Assembly: GCA_020724325.1 (NCBI GenBank)
Contig: DYHC01000019.1
Coordinates: forward strand, 1 to 14,485
DNA length: 14,485 nucleotides
Source of the DNA: Melioribacter roseus
GTDB taxonomy: Bacteria; Bacteroidota; Ignavibacteria; Ignavibacteriales; Melioribacteraceae
Direction: 5' to 3'
This document shows, piece after piece, positions 5,450 to 13,641 of this stretch (position 1 is its first letter; the number at the start of each line of letters is the position of its first letter). The notes beneath the pieces were generated by a model that had not been told where the DNA came from, ran no database searches, and saw nothing but the letters and a program-made list of their open reading frames with translations. The position numbers and the translations under genes were made by a program.

Positions 5450-8404
5450 CTAAGGCACAAAAGTTCTGTAAAGAGTTGGCGGAAGAGAAATAATTACTTC
5501 AGTTCCGTGTGAGTTGCTGTTGCGTTCACTTAAATCCTCAAGTATGATTGGCTTAGGCAGTTCCATTTTAGCACTCAGAAGTTTCAGCCGCTCTTCAATA
5601 ATTTGTATTCCTTTTGAAATATGATCTTCTTTCTTATTCTTCATTGCTTCTTTAATGCCGATTCCGTTATCAGTTACTTTTATTAATAATGATTTGCTGA
5701 TCAGAGAGTCAATTTCAATATCTTCGTGCAGAAATGAAATTGTCAGCCGTCCGTTCTTGCCAGAATTTATTATTCCGTGCCAGAGAGAATTTTCAACAAA
5801 CGGCTGAATTATCATGTTTGGAATCATCGTAGAATCAGTATTGACATCCGAGCCGGTAATTATCTCGTAAGAAAACTTTTCCTGGAACCGAAGTTTTTCG
5901 AGATCGAGATAAAGTTTTAATCTGTTTATTTCTTCGGATAATAAAATAAATCCGCTTCCGGCAGAATCGAGATTTTTTCTAATCAACTTTGCCATCATTG
6001 CTATGTAATCATTCGCTTCTTCATTTCTTTGATGATTAATTAGATATTGCACCGAATTAAGTGCGTTAAAAATAAAATGAGGATTCATCATTGCCGAAAG
6101 TGCTTCATGCTTTAGTGAATTGATGCGCTCGTTTAATTCCAGCTGCCCGGTGATTCTTTTTGTTTTCTGTTTCAGCCGCCAAAGCAGAACAAAAAGCGCA
6201 ATTGAGAAAACCAATAAAAAGAAACCGGCTTTGAACCAAATTGTCTCGGTAAATCCGGGTTTAATTGCAAATGATAAGAGATATGGACTACTCCAGCCCG
6301 AATTTTGTGTCTTTGCTACTATATGTAAATTGTATCTGCCGTTTTGAAGAGAACTGAAATTCAAAACGTTATCGTTCGTTTCATACCATTGCTCATTTAA
6401 TTTGTATTTATAAATGAGTGTGCCCGGCGATGAATAATTGATTGCAGATAGATCGATACTCACATTATTTTTATCGCGGTCAAATTCTAAACTGCTGTAA
6501 TCGGTATAAGCTGAATCTCCGCTTGTAACTTTGTTAACAAAAATCTTAGGCGGAGAAATTTTGTAGTTATCAAACAGACTAATATTAAGCTCACACATTC
6601 CATCGCTTGTGCCGATATTCAGCCGGTTTAATTTGTCGTCATAACAAAGTGAGAGAACTTCACTAGAAGTAAGCCCCGAGCGGCTGTCGATATGTTTGAT
6701 AGATTTCTCATCGTACAGATAAACTCCTCTCATATTTCCGATCCAAATTCTATTGAAGTTATCTTTCACTATCGAAGTAGAACCGGACATATCGTAACCA
6801 AGAATATTTGTATAACTCGTAATGGAATTATCAACAAGTTTAATTTGCGCTATACCATTCGAACCGGCAAACCATAAATTGTTTTCCCTATCTTCATAGA
6901 TAAAAGTTATTTTTGAATTTAAGACCGGATCGTTTGGGAAGAATATTTTTTTCCATTTTGTTATATCATCTTTTCTGTAAGATAATTTGCATAAGCCCAG
7001 GTTAGTTGCAACCCAAATATTTTTTTCCGAATCTTCTAAAAGATAATTTATTCTATTCGCATAATTACTGTCGCCTAAAACATAAATCCACTTCGAATTC
7101 TTCTGATAACTGAATTTCTTTTCAACAATTATATTATTGCCGATACTTCCGAAAAGAAATAACCCATCGCTCGTTTCGCAGAAAGATTGCACGCGAGTAA
7201 TCCGAAATCTTAAATCCTCGTGGTTAATAGAAGTGGACTTTGCCCCCTCCGATGTTAATGAGATTGTAAAATAATTTTTCGAATCAATAATATTATTTAT
7301 ATACCCGGTTATAACGTTCCCGGAATTATATTTTAACGGAACAATAATTCCATTCTCTAAAATACTTATCCCGTTAATCGTACCGATAATTATTTTGCCC
7401 GATTCACTTTTTTGAATGCTGTTTATGTGGTTATTAATCAAGCCGTCATTTTCAGTATAACTTTGGATATAGAGATTAGTTAAACAATAAACTCCTTTGC
7501 CGTAAGTAGCCGCCCAAATATTGCCTTCGTTATCTTCCATCATGGAATTGATTTGAGTATTCTCAAGCCCGAGTTTTATTCCAAGATTAATTATTTTTTT
7601 TGAACCGCTGGGAATAACGTAGAATCCTTTCCCTTTTATAGAGAACCAAATGTTCCGGTGTGAATCCACAATTAAATTAAAAACAATATTCTCCTGGAAT
7701 AATTTTACGGAGTAACTTCCAACCACCCTATCATTTTTTATTTGATAAATAATTCCGTTGCCTCCGGCAAGATAACTTCCGTCGTTCTTCAAAGCAGAAG
7801 AGTAAATATTTTCTTCAGGCAAACCATCTATTCTCGGTTTTTCCAGCTTTTTGTTTTCTAATCTGTAGATACCTTTTGCTGTCAATGCAAAAATTTCTTT
7901 GTTTTCTGTTTTTATTAATCTGTTAACAACAAACGGGTGTGTGCGTAAAATATAGTCATCACTTTTTTTTATTATGGATATTACTCCATAAGTCTCGTGA
8001 CCATATAAAATTCCTTTGTTCTCAAAAAGGTACGTTATATTTATTCTTTTGCCTCCAATAGTAGTACGAAGGTTTTCAAACTTGCCGTTTCTGAATCTGT
8101 TTATTCCTATCTGATGATTTGCGATGTACAACTCGCCCTTTTCGTTCTCTGCTAAGTATGTAATGGAATTTGAATTAAGCCCGTCTTTCATTCCGTATGT
8201 AATAAATTTCTTGCCGTCAAATCTGTTCAAACCGTTTAATGTACTGAACCAAACAAACCCATTCTTATCTTGAAACACGCTGTAAACAGTTGAAGAGGCT
8301 AATCCATCGGAAGTAGTGTAATGATAATATGACGGTGTCTGCGGATAGAGAGCAGTAATATGAAAACAGATAAATGTAATGAGCATTAAAAATTTTTTGT
8401 TCAT
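5450..8404 (-). CDS. Propeller-type sensor histidine kinase (LytS-type core)
   Basis: A 984-residue membrane kinase. Residues 1-22 form a signal peptide. Residues about 25-610 carry the short beta-propeller repeats of 'two-component regulator propeller' sensors, visible as the N-x-W/L-W-x-G/A-T type strands at 50, 252, 296, 463, 510 and 553. A Y_Y_Y-type beta-sandwich follows (about 645-718), then one membrane segment (about 722-743). The cytoplasmic part is a His_kinase/LytS core: NPHF with phospho-acceptor His776, N-box QPFVEN (867-872), G-box DNGIGI (912-917) and SHGTEVIISLP near the end. It would sense a periplasmic ligand, perhaps a glycan as in related Bacteroides systems, and phosphorylate the LytTR regulator encoded 2 nt upstream. 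It has no AraC or receiver domain of its own, so output passes through that partner. All catalytic motifs are intact. Confidence 0.93.
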   Translation of the reverse strand: MNKKFLMLITFICFHITALYPQTPSYYHYTTSDGLASSTVYSVFQDKNGFVWFSTLNGLNRFDGKKFITYGMKDGLNSNSITYLAENEKGELYIANHQIGINRFRNGKFENLRTTIGGKRINITYLFENKGILYGHETYGVISIIKKSDDYILRTHPFVVNRLIKTENKEIFALTAKGIYRLENKKLEKPRIDGLPEENIYSSALKNDGSYLAGGNGIIYQIKNDRVVGSYSVKLFQENIVFNLIVDSHRNIWFSIKGKGFYVIPSGSKKIINLGIKLGLENTQINSMMEDNEGNIWAATYGKGVYCLTNLYIQSYTENDGLINNHINSIQKSESGKIIIGTINGISILENGIIVPLKYNSGNVITGYINNIIDSKNYFTISLTSEGAKSTSINHEDLRFRITRVQSFCETSDGLFLFGSIGNNIIVEKKFSYQKNSKWIYVLGDSNYANRINYLLEDSEKNIWVATNLGLCKLSYRKDDITKWKKIFFPNDPVLNSKITFIYEDRENNLWFAGSNGIAQIKLVDNSITSYTNILGYDMSGSTSIVKDNFNRIWIGNMRGVYLYDEKSIKHIDSRSGLTSSEVLSLCYDDKLNRLNIGTSDGMCELNISLFDNYKISPPKIFVNKVTSGDSAYTDYSSLEFDRDKNNVSIDLSAINYSSPGTLIYKYKLNEQWYETNDNVLNFSSLQNGRYNLHIVAKTQNSGWSSPYLLSFAIKPGFTETIWFKAGFFLLVFSIALFVLLWRLKQKTKRITGQLELNERINSLKHEALSAMMNPHFIFNALNSVQYLINHQRNEEANDYIAMMAKLIRKNLDSAGSGFILLSEEINRLKLYLDLEKLRFQEKFSYEIITGSDVNTDSTMIPNMIIQPFVENSLWHGIINSGKNGRLTISFLHEDIEIDSLISKSLLIKVTDNGIGIKEAMKNKKEDHISKGIQIIEERLKLLSAKMELPKPIILEDLSERNSNSHGTEVIISLPPTLYRTFVP

Positions 8405-8406
8405 AC

Positions 8407-9141
8407 TCAGACAGCTTTTAGTGCGGTTTTTATTTTCCGGGTAAACTCCGGCGCTCTTCTGCGCGATATCACAATTCTACTGCCGTCTATCATCGTAACA
8501 AAATATCCGCCGGCACTCGAATACGATTTTATATAATTCAGATTGATTAGATGAGATTTGTGAATTCTGAAAAATTTTTCTTTCTGTACGCTAATTTCAA
8601 ATTCTTTTAATGTGCGGGAGGCGATCTTATTTCTGCCATCCTTAAAAACTATTTTGGTGTAACAACCTTCAGCCTCCAATCGAACAATATCATCAGCCGC
8701 TATAACATCAAATCCGTGAGAAGCGGGAATAATAATTTTATCATCTTTAACTGCCGTACTGCCCTTAATCATATTTTTACGAAGGGACAATAGTTTTTTG
8801 ACTGTTTGTTTGAGTTCTTTAATATTCACCGGCTTAATGATATAATCGGCAGCACCGGCTTTCACAGCTTTAATTCCGAATTCTTCATGCGCAGTTACAA
8901 AGACAACCATAAAATTCCGTTCGGTAAATTCATCGAGGAAGTCAAATCCGTCGAGCACCGGCATGTTAATATCAAGAAATACCAATTCAGGTTTATGAGT
9001 ATTAACGAGTTCAACTGCATTAACAACAGAAGCAGCCATCCCTTTAATTTCAATTTCCGGGCAATATGTTTCGATGATCTTCTTAAGATTTTCTCTGCCG
9101 TGAAGCTCATCATCAATTATAATTACGTTCAATTTATTCAT
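8407..9141 (-). CDS. LytTR-family response regulator
   Basis: A 244-residue cytoplasmic DNA-binding regulator. The receiver domain (about 1-120) has the acidic pair D10-D11, phospho-acceptor D57 (VFLDINMP), T83 and K103 (IIKPVN). The LytTR domain (about 135-240) shows DIVRLEAEGCYTKIV, SRTLKEFE, FFRIHKSHLINLNYI and a basic tail ISRRRAPEF. It is the expected target of the kinase whose ATG lies 2 nt after its stop, so the two are co-transcribed and probably coupled. I chose the ATG at 9141 (MNKLNVIIIDDE) because the open frame further upstream (to 9198) begins with a TTG and encodes a non-conserved hydrophobic stretch before the first receiver strand. The targets are unknown; the surface operon downstream is a candidate by position only. 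Confidence 0.93.
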   Translation of the reverse strand: MNKLNVIIIDDELHGRENLKKIIETYCPEIEIKGMAASVVNAVELVNTHKPELVFLDINMPVLDGFDFLDEFTERNFMVVFVTAHEEFGIKAVKAGAADYIIKPVNIKELKQTVKKLLSLRKNMIKGSTAVKDDKIIIPASHGFDVIAADDIVRLEAEGCYTKIVFKDGRNKIASRTLKEFEISVQKEKFFRIHKSHLINLNYIKSYSSAGGYFVTMIDGSRIVISRRRAPEFTRKIKTALKAV

Positions 9142-9208
9142 TTGATTAGATTTTTTTATTAGAAAAATATTTAGAATAACTTTGAATAGATCAACCAATA
9201 CTCAATTC

Positions 9209-9237
9209 AAAGTAAGTAGTAGAATATTTTAAGTCAA
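9209..9237 (-). promoter_or_regulatory. Weak candidate promoter for the regulator-kinase operon
   Basis: TTGACT (9232-9237) and TACTTT (9209-9214) are separated by 17 bp, 68 bp before the regulator ATG. The -35 is good but the -10 matches the consensus at only three positions. Confidence 0.25.
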
Positions 9238-9275
9238 GTAATATTTTGATAGAGTATTAACAATGGGTCTTTGTT

Positions 9276-9296
9276 AAAAAAATCCAAAAGGGTTGG
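9276..9296 (-). terminator. Weak candidate terminator after frr
   Basis: On the minus strand CCAA, a 5-nt loop and TTGG are followed by a T run of seven, 44 bp after the frr stop. The stem is only four pairs, so termination may be inefficient. No other hairpin with a T tract was seen in the 198-bp gap between frr and the regulator gene. Confidence 0.3.
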
Positions 9297-9339
9297 CTGT
9301 TTCTGTAAAGAAGCTCGTATTTTGCTGCTTATCTAAATA

Positions 9340-9900
9340 TTACACTTCCATTATTTCTTTTTCTTTATGTTTTATAAGCGTATCAATTTTTGCAATGTGC
9401 TCATCGGTAAGTTTTTGAGTTTCTTTTTCGGCTTCTATTAATTCATCTTCAGTAAGTTTTTTTTCTTTTTCCATTTTTTTAAGATGATCATTTGCATCGC
9501 GTCTTACATTTCTTAAAGCAACTTTAGATTCTTCGCCAAACTTCTTAACAAGTTTAACCAGTTCTTTTCTCCTTTCTTCAGTTAAAATGGGAATAGGAAC
9601 TTTTAAATTTGTTCCGTCGCTAATTGGATTTAAACCGAGGTCGGAAGAAAGAATGGCTTTTTCAATTACTGGGACCATAGTTTTATCCCATGGTGTAATT
9701 GAAATTGTATGAATATCTAAAACGGAAACATTTCCAACCTGGTTTAATGGGCTAAGAGTTCCATAATAGTCAACTTTAATTCCGTCTAATAAAGCAGTAG
9801 TGGCTTTTCCTGTTCTAATCCTGGTTATTTCATTTCTGAATGCTTCAATGGTTTTATCCATTCTTTGACGGGCATCTTTTATAATTGGATTATTAATCAT
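9340..9900 (-). CDS. frr: Ribosome recycling factor
   Basis: A 186-residue protein, the normal RRF length (about 185). With EF-G it splits the post-termination ribosome into subunits in the cytoplasm. Family features are all present: an N-terminal helix ending ITRIRTGKA (25-33), the PLNQVGNVSV segment (51-60) of the hinge and domain II, and the C-terminal helix with RNVRRDAND (130-138), whose arginines contact 23S rRNA. The start ATG is 13 nt after the pyrH stop, so the two genes form one transcript. The order pyrH-frr is the usual one in bacteria. Confidence 0.98.
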   Translation of the reverse strand: MINNPIIKDARQRMDKTIEAFRNEITRIRTGKATTALLDGIKVDYYGTLSPLNQVGNVSVLDIHTISITPWDKTMVPVIEKAILSSDLGLNPISDGTNLKVPIPILTEERRKELVKLVKKFGEESKVALRNVRRDANDHLKKMEKEKKLTEDELIEAEKETQKLTDEHIAKIDTLIKHKEKEIMEV

Positions 9901-9913
9901 ATCAGACTCGTAT

Positions 9914-10648
9914 TTATTTACTGTTTAAAAAATTCCCTACCGTTGTGCCTACATTCTTACCGGTTACCAGTTTTAACAGATTGTCCGGTTGATCCATATT
10001 AAATACAATAATAGGCAGATTATTTTCTTGGCATAAACTAATTGCCGTAAGGTCCATTACACGTAAATTCTTTTTTAGTACATCCATATAAGATATCTCA
10101 TCAAAACGGCTGGCTTCCGGATTCTTTTCCGGATCGGAATCAAAAATTCCATCGACACGCGTACCTTTGAAAATAGCATCAGCTTCAATTTCAACCGCTC
10201 TTAATGATGCTGCGGTATCTGTACTAAAATAAGGATGACCAGTACCCGCTCCAAAAATTACAACTCTCTTTTTCTCAAGGTGCCTAATAGCTCTTCTTCT
10301 AATATAAGGTTCTGCAATTTCTTCCATTTTAATTGCAGACATAAGTCTTGTGTAAGTTCCATTATTTTCTAGAGTATTCTGAAGGGCAAGCGAATTAATA
10401 ATGGTAGCGAGCATTCCCATCTGGTCGCCGGTTACTCTGTCAATCCGCTGATCCTGCGCGTTTAAACCGCGATAAATATTACCACCGCCAATAACAATTC
10501 CAATCTGAACTCCAAGTTCATGAACTTTCCTAATTTCCTTAGCAAAATACTCTAAGATTTGCGGATCTATTCCAAAGGATTTTTTTCCCATTAAAGATTC
10601 ACCGCTTAATTTAAGGAGAATTCGTTTGTACTTTAGAATTTGTACCAT
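9914..10648 (-). CDS. pyrH: UMP kinase
   Basis: A 244-residue hexameric UMP kinase of the amino-acid-kinase fold, making UDP from UMP and ATP in pyrimidine nucleotide synthesis. Visible motifs are [10 protein letters not shown] (12-21), IGGGNIYRG (53-61), [13 protein letters not shown] (70-82), [13 protein letters not shown] (135-147) and the DSDPEKNP loop (170-177). The ATG at 10648 gives [14 protein letters not shown], a few residues longer than usual; no other in-frame Met precedes the first strand. It is 57 bp after tsf, and an intrinsic terminator fills that gap. Its expression therefore needs read-through or a promoter inside tsf. Confidence 0.98.
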   Translation of the reverse strand: MVQILKYKRILLKLSGESLMGKKSFGIDPQILEYFAKEIRKVHELGVQIGIVIGGGNIYRGLNAQDQRIDRVTGDQMGMLATIINSLALQNTLENNGTYTRLMSAIKMEEIAEPYIRRRAIRHLEKKRVVIFGAGTGHPYFSTDTAASLRAVEIEADAIFKGTRVDGIFDSDPEKNPEASRFDEISYMDVLKKNLRVMDLTAISLCQENNLPIIVFNMDQPDNLLKLVTGKNVGTTVGNFLNSK

Positions 10649-10661
10649 AATTAGTTTCCAA

Positions 10662-10699
10662 TATAAAAAAAAAGGTCTTATTCTAAAATAAGACCTTTT
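10662..10699 (-). terminator. Strong intrinsic terminator after tsf
   Basis: A perfect 13-bp stem (AAAAGGTCTTATT paired with AATAAGACCTTTT, 4-nt loop) begins 6 bases after the tsf stop. On the minus strand it is followed by an unbroken T tract that ends about 15 nt before the pyrH ATG. This is the clearest terminator in the window and may act as an attenuator between the translation genes and pyrH-frr. Confidence 0.88.
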
Positions 10700-10705
10700 A
10701 AGGAA

Positions 10706-11575
10706 TCATTTATTTTCATCGCTGATGTGATATCTTCGGAAAAGTATCAGCTTTGAATCCGTAGAATTCTTTTTATTGAATTCACTAATCAAATCGCCAA
10801 CTTTCTTTGTGTTATCTTTAATAAATGCCTGTTCCAAAAGGCAATTTTCTTCGAAGAATTTATTGAGTTTTCCGATTGCAATTTTTTCAAGAACCTGTTC
10901 CGGCTTACCTTCTTTTCTTGCAAGCTCTTTGTAAATCTCAACTTCTTTTTCAATTAAGGATTTATCTACTTCTTCGCGGTAAATTGTTAATGGTCTCATT
11001 GCGGCAATCTGCATTGCAATGTCTTTTAGTATTGGCTGAAATTCTTCTACCTTATCCTCTGGCAAATTATCAACTTTAATAACTACGCCTAATTTGGAAC
11101 CGTGATGAACGTAATCAACCAGTAAACCGTTATCGGAGTTTTCGATTGCGAATCTGGAGATTTCTATTTTTTCGCCAATCTTACCAATAACTGCATTAAG
11201 TTCATCAGAAATTTTCTTGCCGTCTTTAGATAACTCCATCAGTTCCGATAGATCGCTCGGTTTTTTTGTTAGGATTAAATCCATCACAAAACTTGCGAAG
11301 TTGGTAAAGTCTTCACTTCTAGCAACAAAATCAGTTTCGCAATTAACTTCCAAAATTGCAGCGGATTTACCATTATTAAATGTATTAGTTAAAACAACTC
11401 CTTCATTTGCACTTTTTTCGGATCTTTTTGCAGCAATTGATGCCCCTTTTTTTCTGAGGATCTCAATTGCTTTTTCAAAATTGCCGCCGGATTCTTCCAG
11501 AGCTTTTTTACAATCCATCATTCCGGCACCGGTTTTCTCTCTTAATTCTTTTACTTGATTGGCACTAACAGACAT
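10706..11575 (-). CDS. tsf: Translation elongation factor Ts
   Basis: A 289-residue EF-Ts that recharges EF-Tu by exchanging GDP for GTP. The N-terminal UBA-like domain carries the signature TGAGMMDCKKALEESGG (15-31). The core has ETDFVARSEDF (80-90), where Asp82-Phe83 match the residues that open the EF-Tu magnesium site. Its length is normal for the family. It lies 26 nt after rpsB, in the conserved rpsB-tsf pair, and is closed by a strong terminator. The upstream sequence AAAGGGAAAT gives only a weak ribosome site. Confidence 0.98.
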   Translation of the reverse strand: MSVSANQVKELREKTGAGMMDCKKALEESGGNFEKAIEILRKKGASIAAKRSEKSANEGVVLTNTFNNGKSAAILEVNCETDFVARSEDFTNFASFVMDLILTKKPSDLSELMELSKDGKKISDELNAVIGKIGEKIEISRFAIENSDNGLLVDYVHHGSKLGVVIKVDNLPEDKVEEFQPILKDIAMQIAAMRPLTIYREEVDKSLIEKEVEIYKELARKEGKPEQVLEKIAIGKLNKFFEENCLLEQAFIKDNTKKVGDLISEFNKKNSTDSKLILFRRYHISDENK

Positions 11576-11601
11576 TTTCTATTTCCCTTTTTTCAAAATT
11601 C

Positions 11602-12555
11602 TTAGTTGCTGGATTCTTCTTTATTATCTTGTTTTGATTCCGGTTTAAACTCGCTTTTTAGATCACTTTTTTCATCAGTTCTTTTTTCTGGTTTTGAACC
11701 GGGTTTTTCTTTTCTATCAGTTCGGGGTCTCCCTCTTTTATCATCTTTATTTTCAAGGCGTACTCTTCTTACTTTTCCTTTAGCCTCTTTCTTATCTGTA
11801 TCAGTAGTATCTACTTCAGTTGTTTTCTTTTCTCTTTCCTTTTCTGCAGCTTCCTGTGCTCTCAATTCTTTAGATTTTGCAGTACCTTCAATAACCGCGT
11901 CGGCAATAACTTTCGTAATAATTTCAATGGCTCTAGAGGCATCGTCGTTTGCCGGTATTAAATAATCAATTGGTTCTGGGTCGCAATTTGTATCTACTAT
12001 TGCAAATATCGGAACATTAAGTCTTAACGCTTCCTTTACAGCAATAGATTCTTTCTTAATATCAACTACAAATAAAGCTCCGGGAATTTTAGACATTGTT
12101 TCCACACCATCAAGAACTTTTCTAAGCTTATCTTTTTCACGTGTTAAAAAGAGACGTTCTTTCTTTGTGATTTTTTCGAATGTTCCATCGCTTTCCATCT
12201 TTTCGATGTTCTGAAGCCGTTTAATGCTCTTTCGGATTGTAGAAAAATTAGTAAGCATTCCGCCAAGCCATCTTTCACTTACCCAGTTACTATCCGATCT
12301 TTTCGCTTCGGCTGCAATAGTACTCTTGGCTTGTTTCTTTGTACCCACAAATAGAACCCTCTTGCCGGTTGATACTATCCCCGTCATTGCTTGTGCAGCA
12401 GATTCAATGGCTTGCTGGGTCTTCTTCAAATCAATTATATGAATCCCATTCTTTTCCATAAAAATGTAAGGTTTCATTTTGGGATTCCATCGGCGTGTTA
12501 AATGACCGAAGTGTGCACCTGATTCAATAAGCTCTGTTAGCTCTACTTTTGACAT
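11602..12555 (-). CDS. rpsB: 30S ribosomal protein S2 with a long charged C-terminal tail
   Basis: Residues 1 to about 227 are an ordinary S2: [15 protein letters not shown] (13-27), [11 protein letters not shown] (33-43), [12 protein letters not shown] (93-104), LFVVDIKKE (161-169) and [10 protein letters not shown] (181-190). Residues 228-317 form an extra Lys/Glu/Asp-rich, low-complexity tail that includes a GRP-type AT-hook-like core ([10 protein letters not shown], 273-282). S2 is usually 230-260 residues, so the tail adds about 70-90. S2 binds the 30S subunit late, near S1 docking. The tail is probably disordered and exposed; its role is not clear. The gene starts at ATG behind CGGAG, 111 bp downstream of rpsI. 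Confidence 0.97.
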   Translation of the reverse strand: MSKVELTELIESGAHFGHLTRRWNPKMKPYIFMEKNGIHIIDLKKTQQAIESAAQAMTGIVSTGKRVLFVGTKKQAKSTIAAEAKRSDSNWVSERWLGGMLTNFSTIRKSIKRLQNIEKMESDGTFEKITKKERLFLTREKDKLRKVLDGVETMSKIPGALFVVDIKKESIAVKEALRLNVPIFAIVDTNCDPEPIDYLIPANDDASRAIEIITKVIADAVIEGTAKSKELRAQEAAEKEREKKTTEVDTTDTDKKEAKGKVRRVRLENKDDKRGRPRTDRKEKPGSKPEKRTDEKSDLKSEFKPESKQDNKEESSN

Positions 12556-12598
12556 GTTTTCTCCGTTTTTCTTCTACTCTTATCATCTTTGTCTTTCA

Positions 12599-12614
12599 TC
12601 CCGATTTATCGGGA
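12599..12614. repeat. Small hairpin in the rpsI-rpsB gap
   Basis: TCCCGA, loop TTTA, TCGGGA forms a 6-7 bp GC-rich hairpin 44 nt upstream of the rpsB ATG. It has no T tract, so it is not an obvious terminator. It could be a dispersed palindromic repeat or a leader structure of rpsB. Confidence 0.5.
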
Positions 12615-12666
12615 CACGGTGACAAATCCAAGAGTATGTCTGGTGAATAAATTAATTAATTCTTTA

Positions 12667-13053
12667 TTATCTCTTAGAGAATTGGAATCTTTTCCTTGCT
12701 TTCTTCTGTCCGTATTTCTTTCTTTCTACCATTCTTGGATCTCTCTTTAACAATCCTTCCGATTTTAGCGAAGAACGGAATTCCGGATTTATCTCTTCTA
12801 ATGCTCTGGAAATTCCTAATCGGATAGCATCGGACTGACCAGAAATACCACCGCCATTAGTATTAGCAAAGACATCATATTTGCCGACAGTTTCTGTAGC
12901 AATAAACGGAAGCTGAATGTTATCTCTATGCTCTTTAAGCGGAAAATATTTTTCCACTTCTTTGTCATTAATAACAACTTTACCAGAACCGCTTCTTAAA
13001 TAGACTCTGGCAATTGCATTTTTTCTTCTTCCCACAAAAATTTTATCGACCAT
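12667..13053 (-). CDS. rpsI: 30S ribosomal protein S9
   Basis: A 128-residue S9 of normal length. It has the signature [19 protein letters not shown] (68-86) and the basic tail [17 protein letters not shown], whose final arginine reaches the decoding centre and contacts P-site tRNA. The ATG follows GGAG by 8 nt and lies 12 nt after the rplM stop, the standard L13-S9 pair. Confidence 0.98.
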   Translation of the reverse strand: MVDKIFVGRRKNAIARVYLRSGSGKVVINDKEVEKYFPLKEHRDNIQLPFIATETVGKYDVFANTNGGGISGQSDAIRLGISRALEEINPEFRSSLKSEGLLKRDPRMVERKKYGQKKARKRFQFSKR

Positions 13054-13065
13054 TAAATCGCTCCA

Positions 13066-13506
13066 TTATAAACTTATTAATTCAGGTTTCTGCGCAGAAT
13101 GCGGATGCGATTCACCCGAATAAACTTTTAATTTCTTTATTAGTTTTTTACCAAGACGTGTTTTAGGAAGCATTCCTTTTACAGCATTTTCAACAACAAA
13201 TTCCGGTTTCTTAGCCATTACTTCTGCATAACTTCGCACTTTTAGTCCGCCAGGATACATTGAGTGATGTACGTATGTCTTAAGTGTTTCTCTCTTTCCG
13301 GTTAATCTAACTTTTTCTGCGTTGATAATAACTACAAAATCACCTGTATCTGTATGAGGTGTAAAAATGGCTTTATTCTTACCTCTAATAATTCCTGCAA
13401 CTTTAGCAGCTAATCTTCCTAAAACCTGGTCTTTTGCATCGACTAAAAACCATTTATGGTTAGCATCTTCAGTTTTAATTGATCTTGTTATTCTTTCTTG
13501 CTTCAA
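13066..13506 (-). CDS. rplM: 50S ribosomal protein L13 (TTG start)
   Basis: A 146-residue L13, a primary 23S rRNA-binding protein of the 50S subunit. It contains HKWFLVDAKDQVLGRLA, then VKGMLPKTRLGKKL and the end HPHSAQKPELISL typical of the family. The open frame reaches up to 13548, but those extra codons overlap the promoter's -10 box. A TTG at 13504-13506 preceded at 5 nt by GGAGG gives MKQERITRSIKTED, which fits L13 length (about 142-150). I therefore take the TTG as the start. There is no in-frame ATG nearby. Confidence 0.96.
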   Translation of the reverse strand: MKQERITRSIKTEDANHKWFLVDAKDQVLGRLAAKVAGIIRGKNKAIFTPHTDTGDFVVIINAEKVRLTGKRETLKTYVHHSMYPGGLKVRSYAEVMAKKPEFVVENAVKGMLPKTRLGKKLIKKLKVYSGESHPHSAQKPELISL

Positions 13507-13511
13507 AACAT

Positions 13512-13516
13512 CCTCC
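13512..13516 (-). promoter_or_regulatory. Shine-Dalgarno that sets the rplM TTG start
   Basis: GGAGG with a 5-nt gap to the TTG start. It is a perfect anti-16S match in a phylum where such sites are often weak. Confidence 0.75.
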
Positions 13517-13547
13517 AAATACGAAATTCTGTTTTCCAAAGGTTTCA

Positions 13548-13576
13548 AATATATTTTTATATGGCAAGAATGTCAA
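13548..13576 (-). promoter_or_regulatory. Near-consensus housekeeping promoter of the rplM operon
   Basis: TTGACA (13571-13576), a 17-bp spacer and TATATT (13548-13553). Transcription would begin near 13541, leaving a leader of about 35 nt before the TTG start. It fits the high expression expected of the ribosomal operon rplM-rpsI-rpsB-tsf. Confidence 0.75.
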
Positions 13577-13641
13577 GAAAATGCTGATTTTTTAATAACT
13601 TACCTCTGAATTTATTTCTTATTCCCATAAACATCAAAAAA

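Noticed and set aside
8806..9162. Plus-strand frame of 118 residues over the response regulator
   Set aside because: It is opposite a complete receiver domain with all catalytic residues, so it is a shadow.
11217..11965. Plus-strand serine- and leucine-rich frames opposite tsf and rpsB
   Set aside because: They are complements of lysine/glutamate-rich sequence, with no family features.
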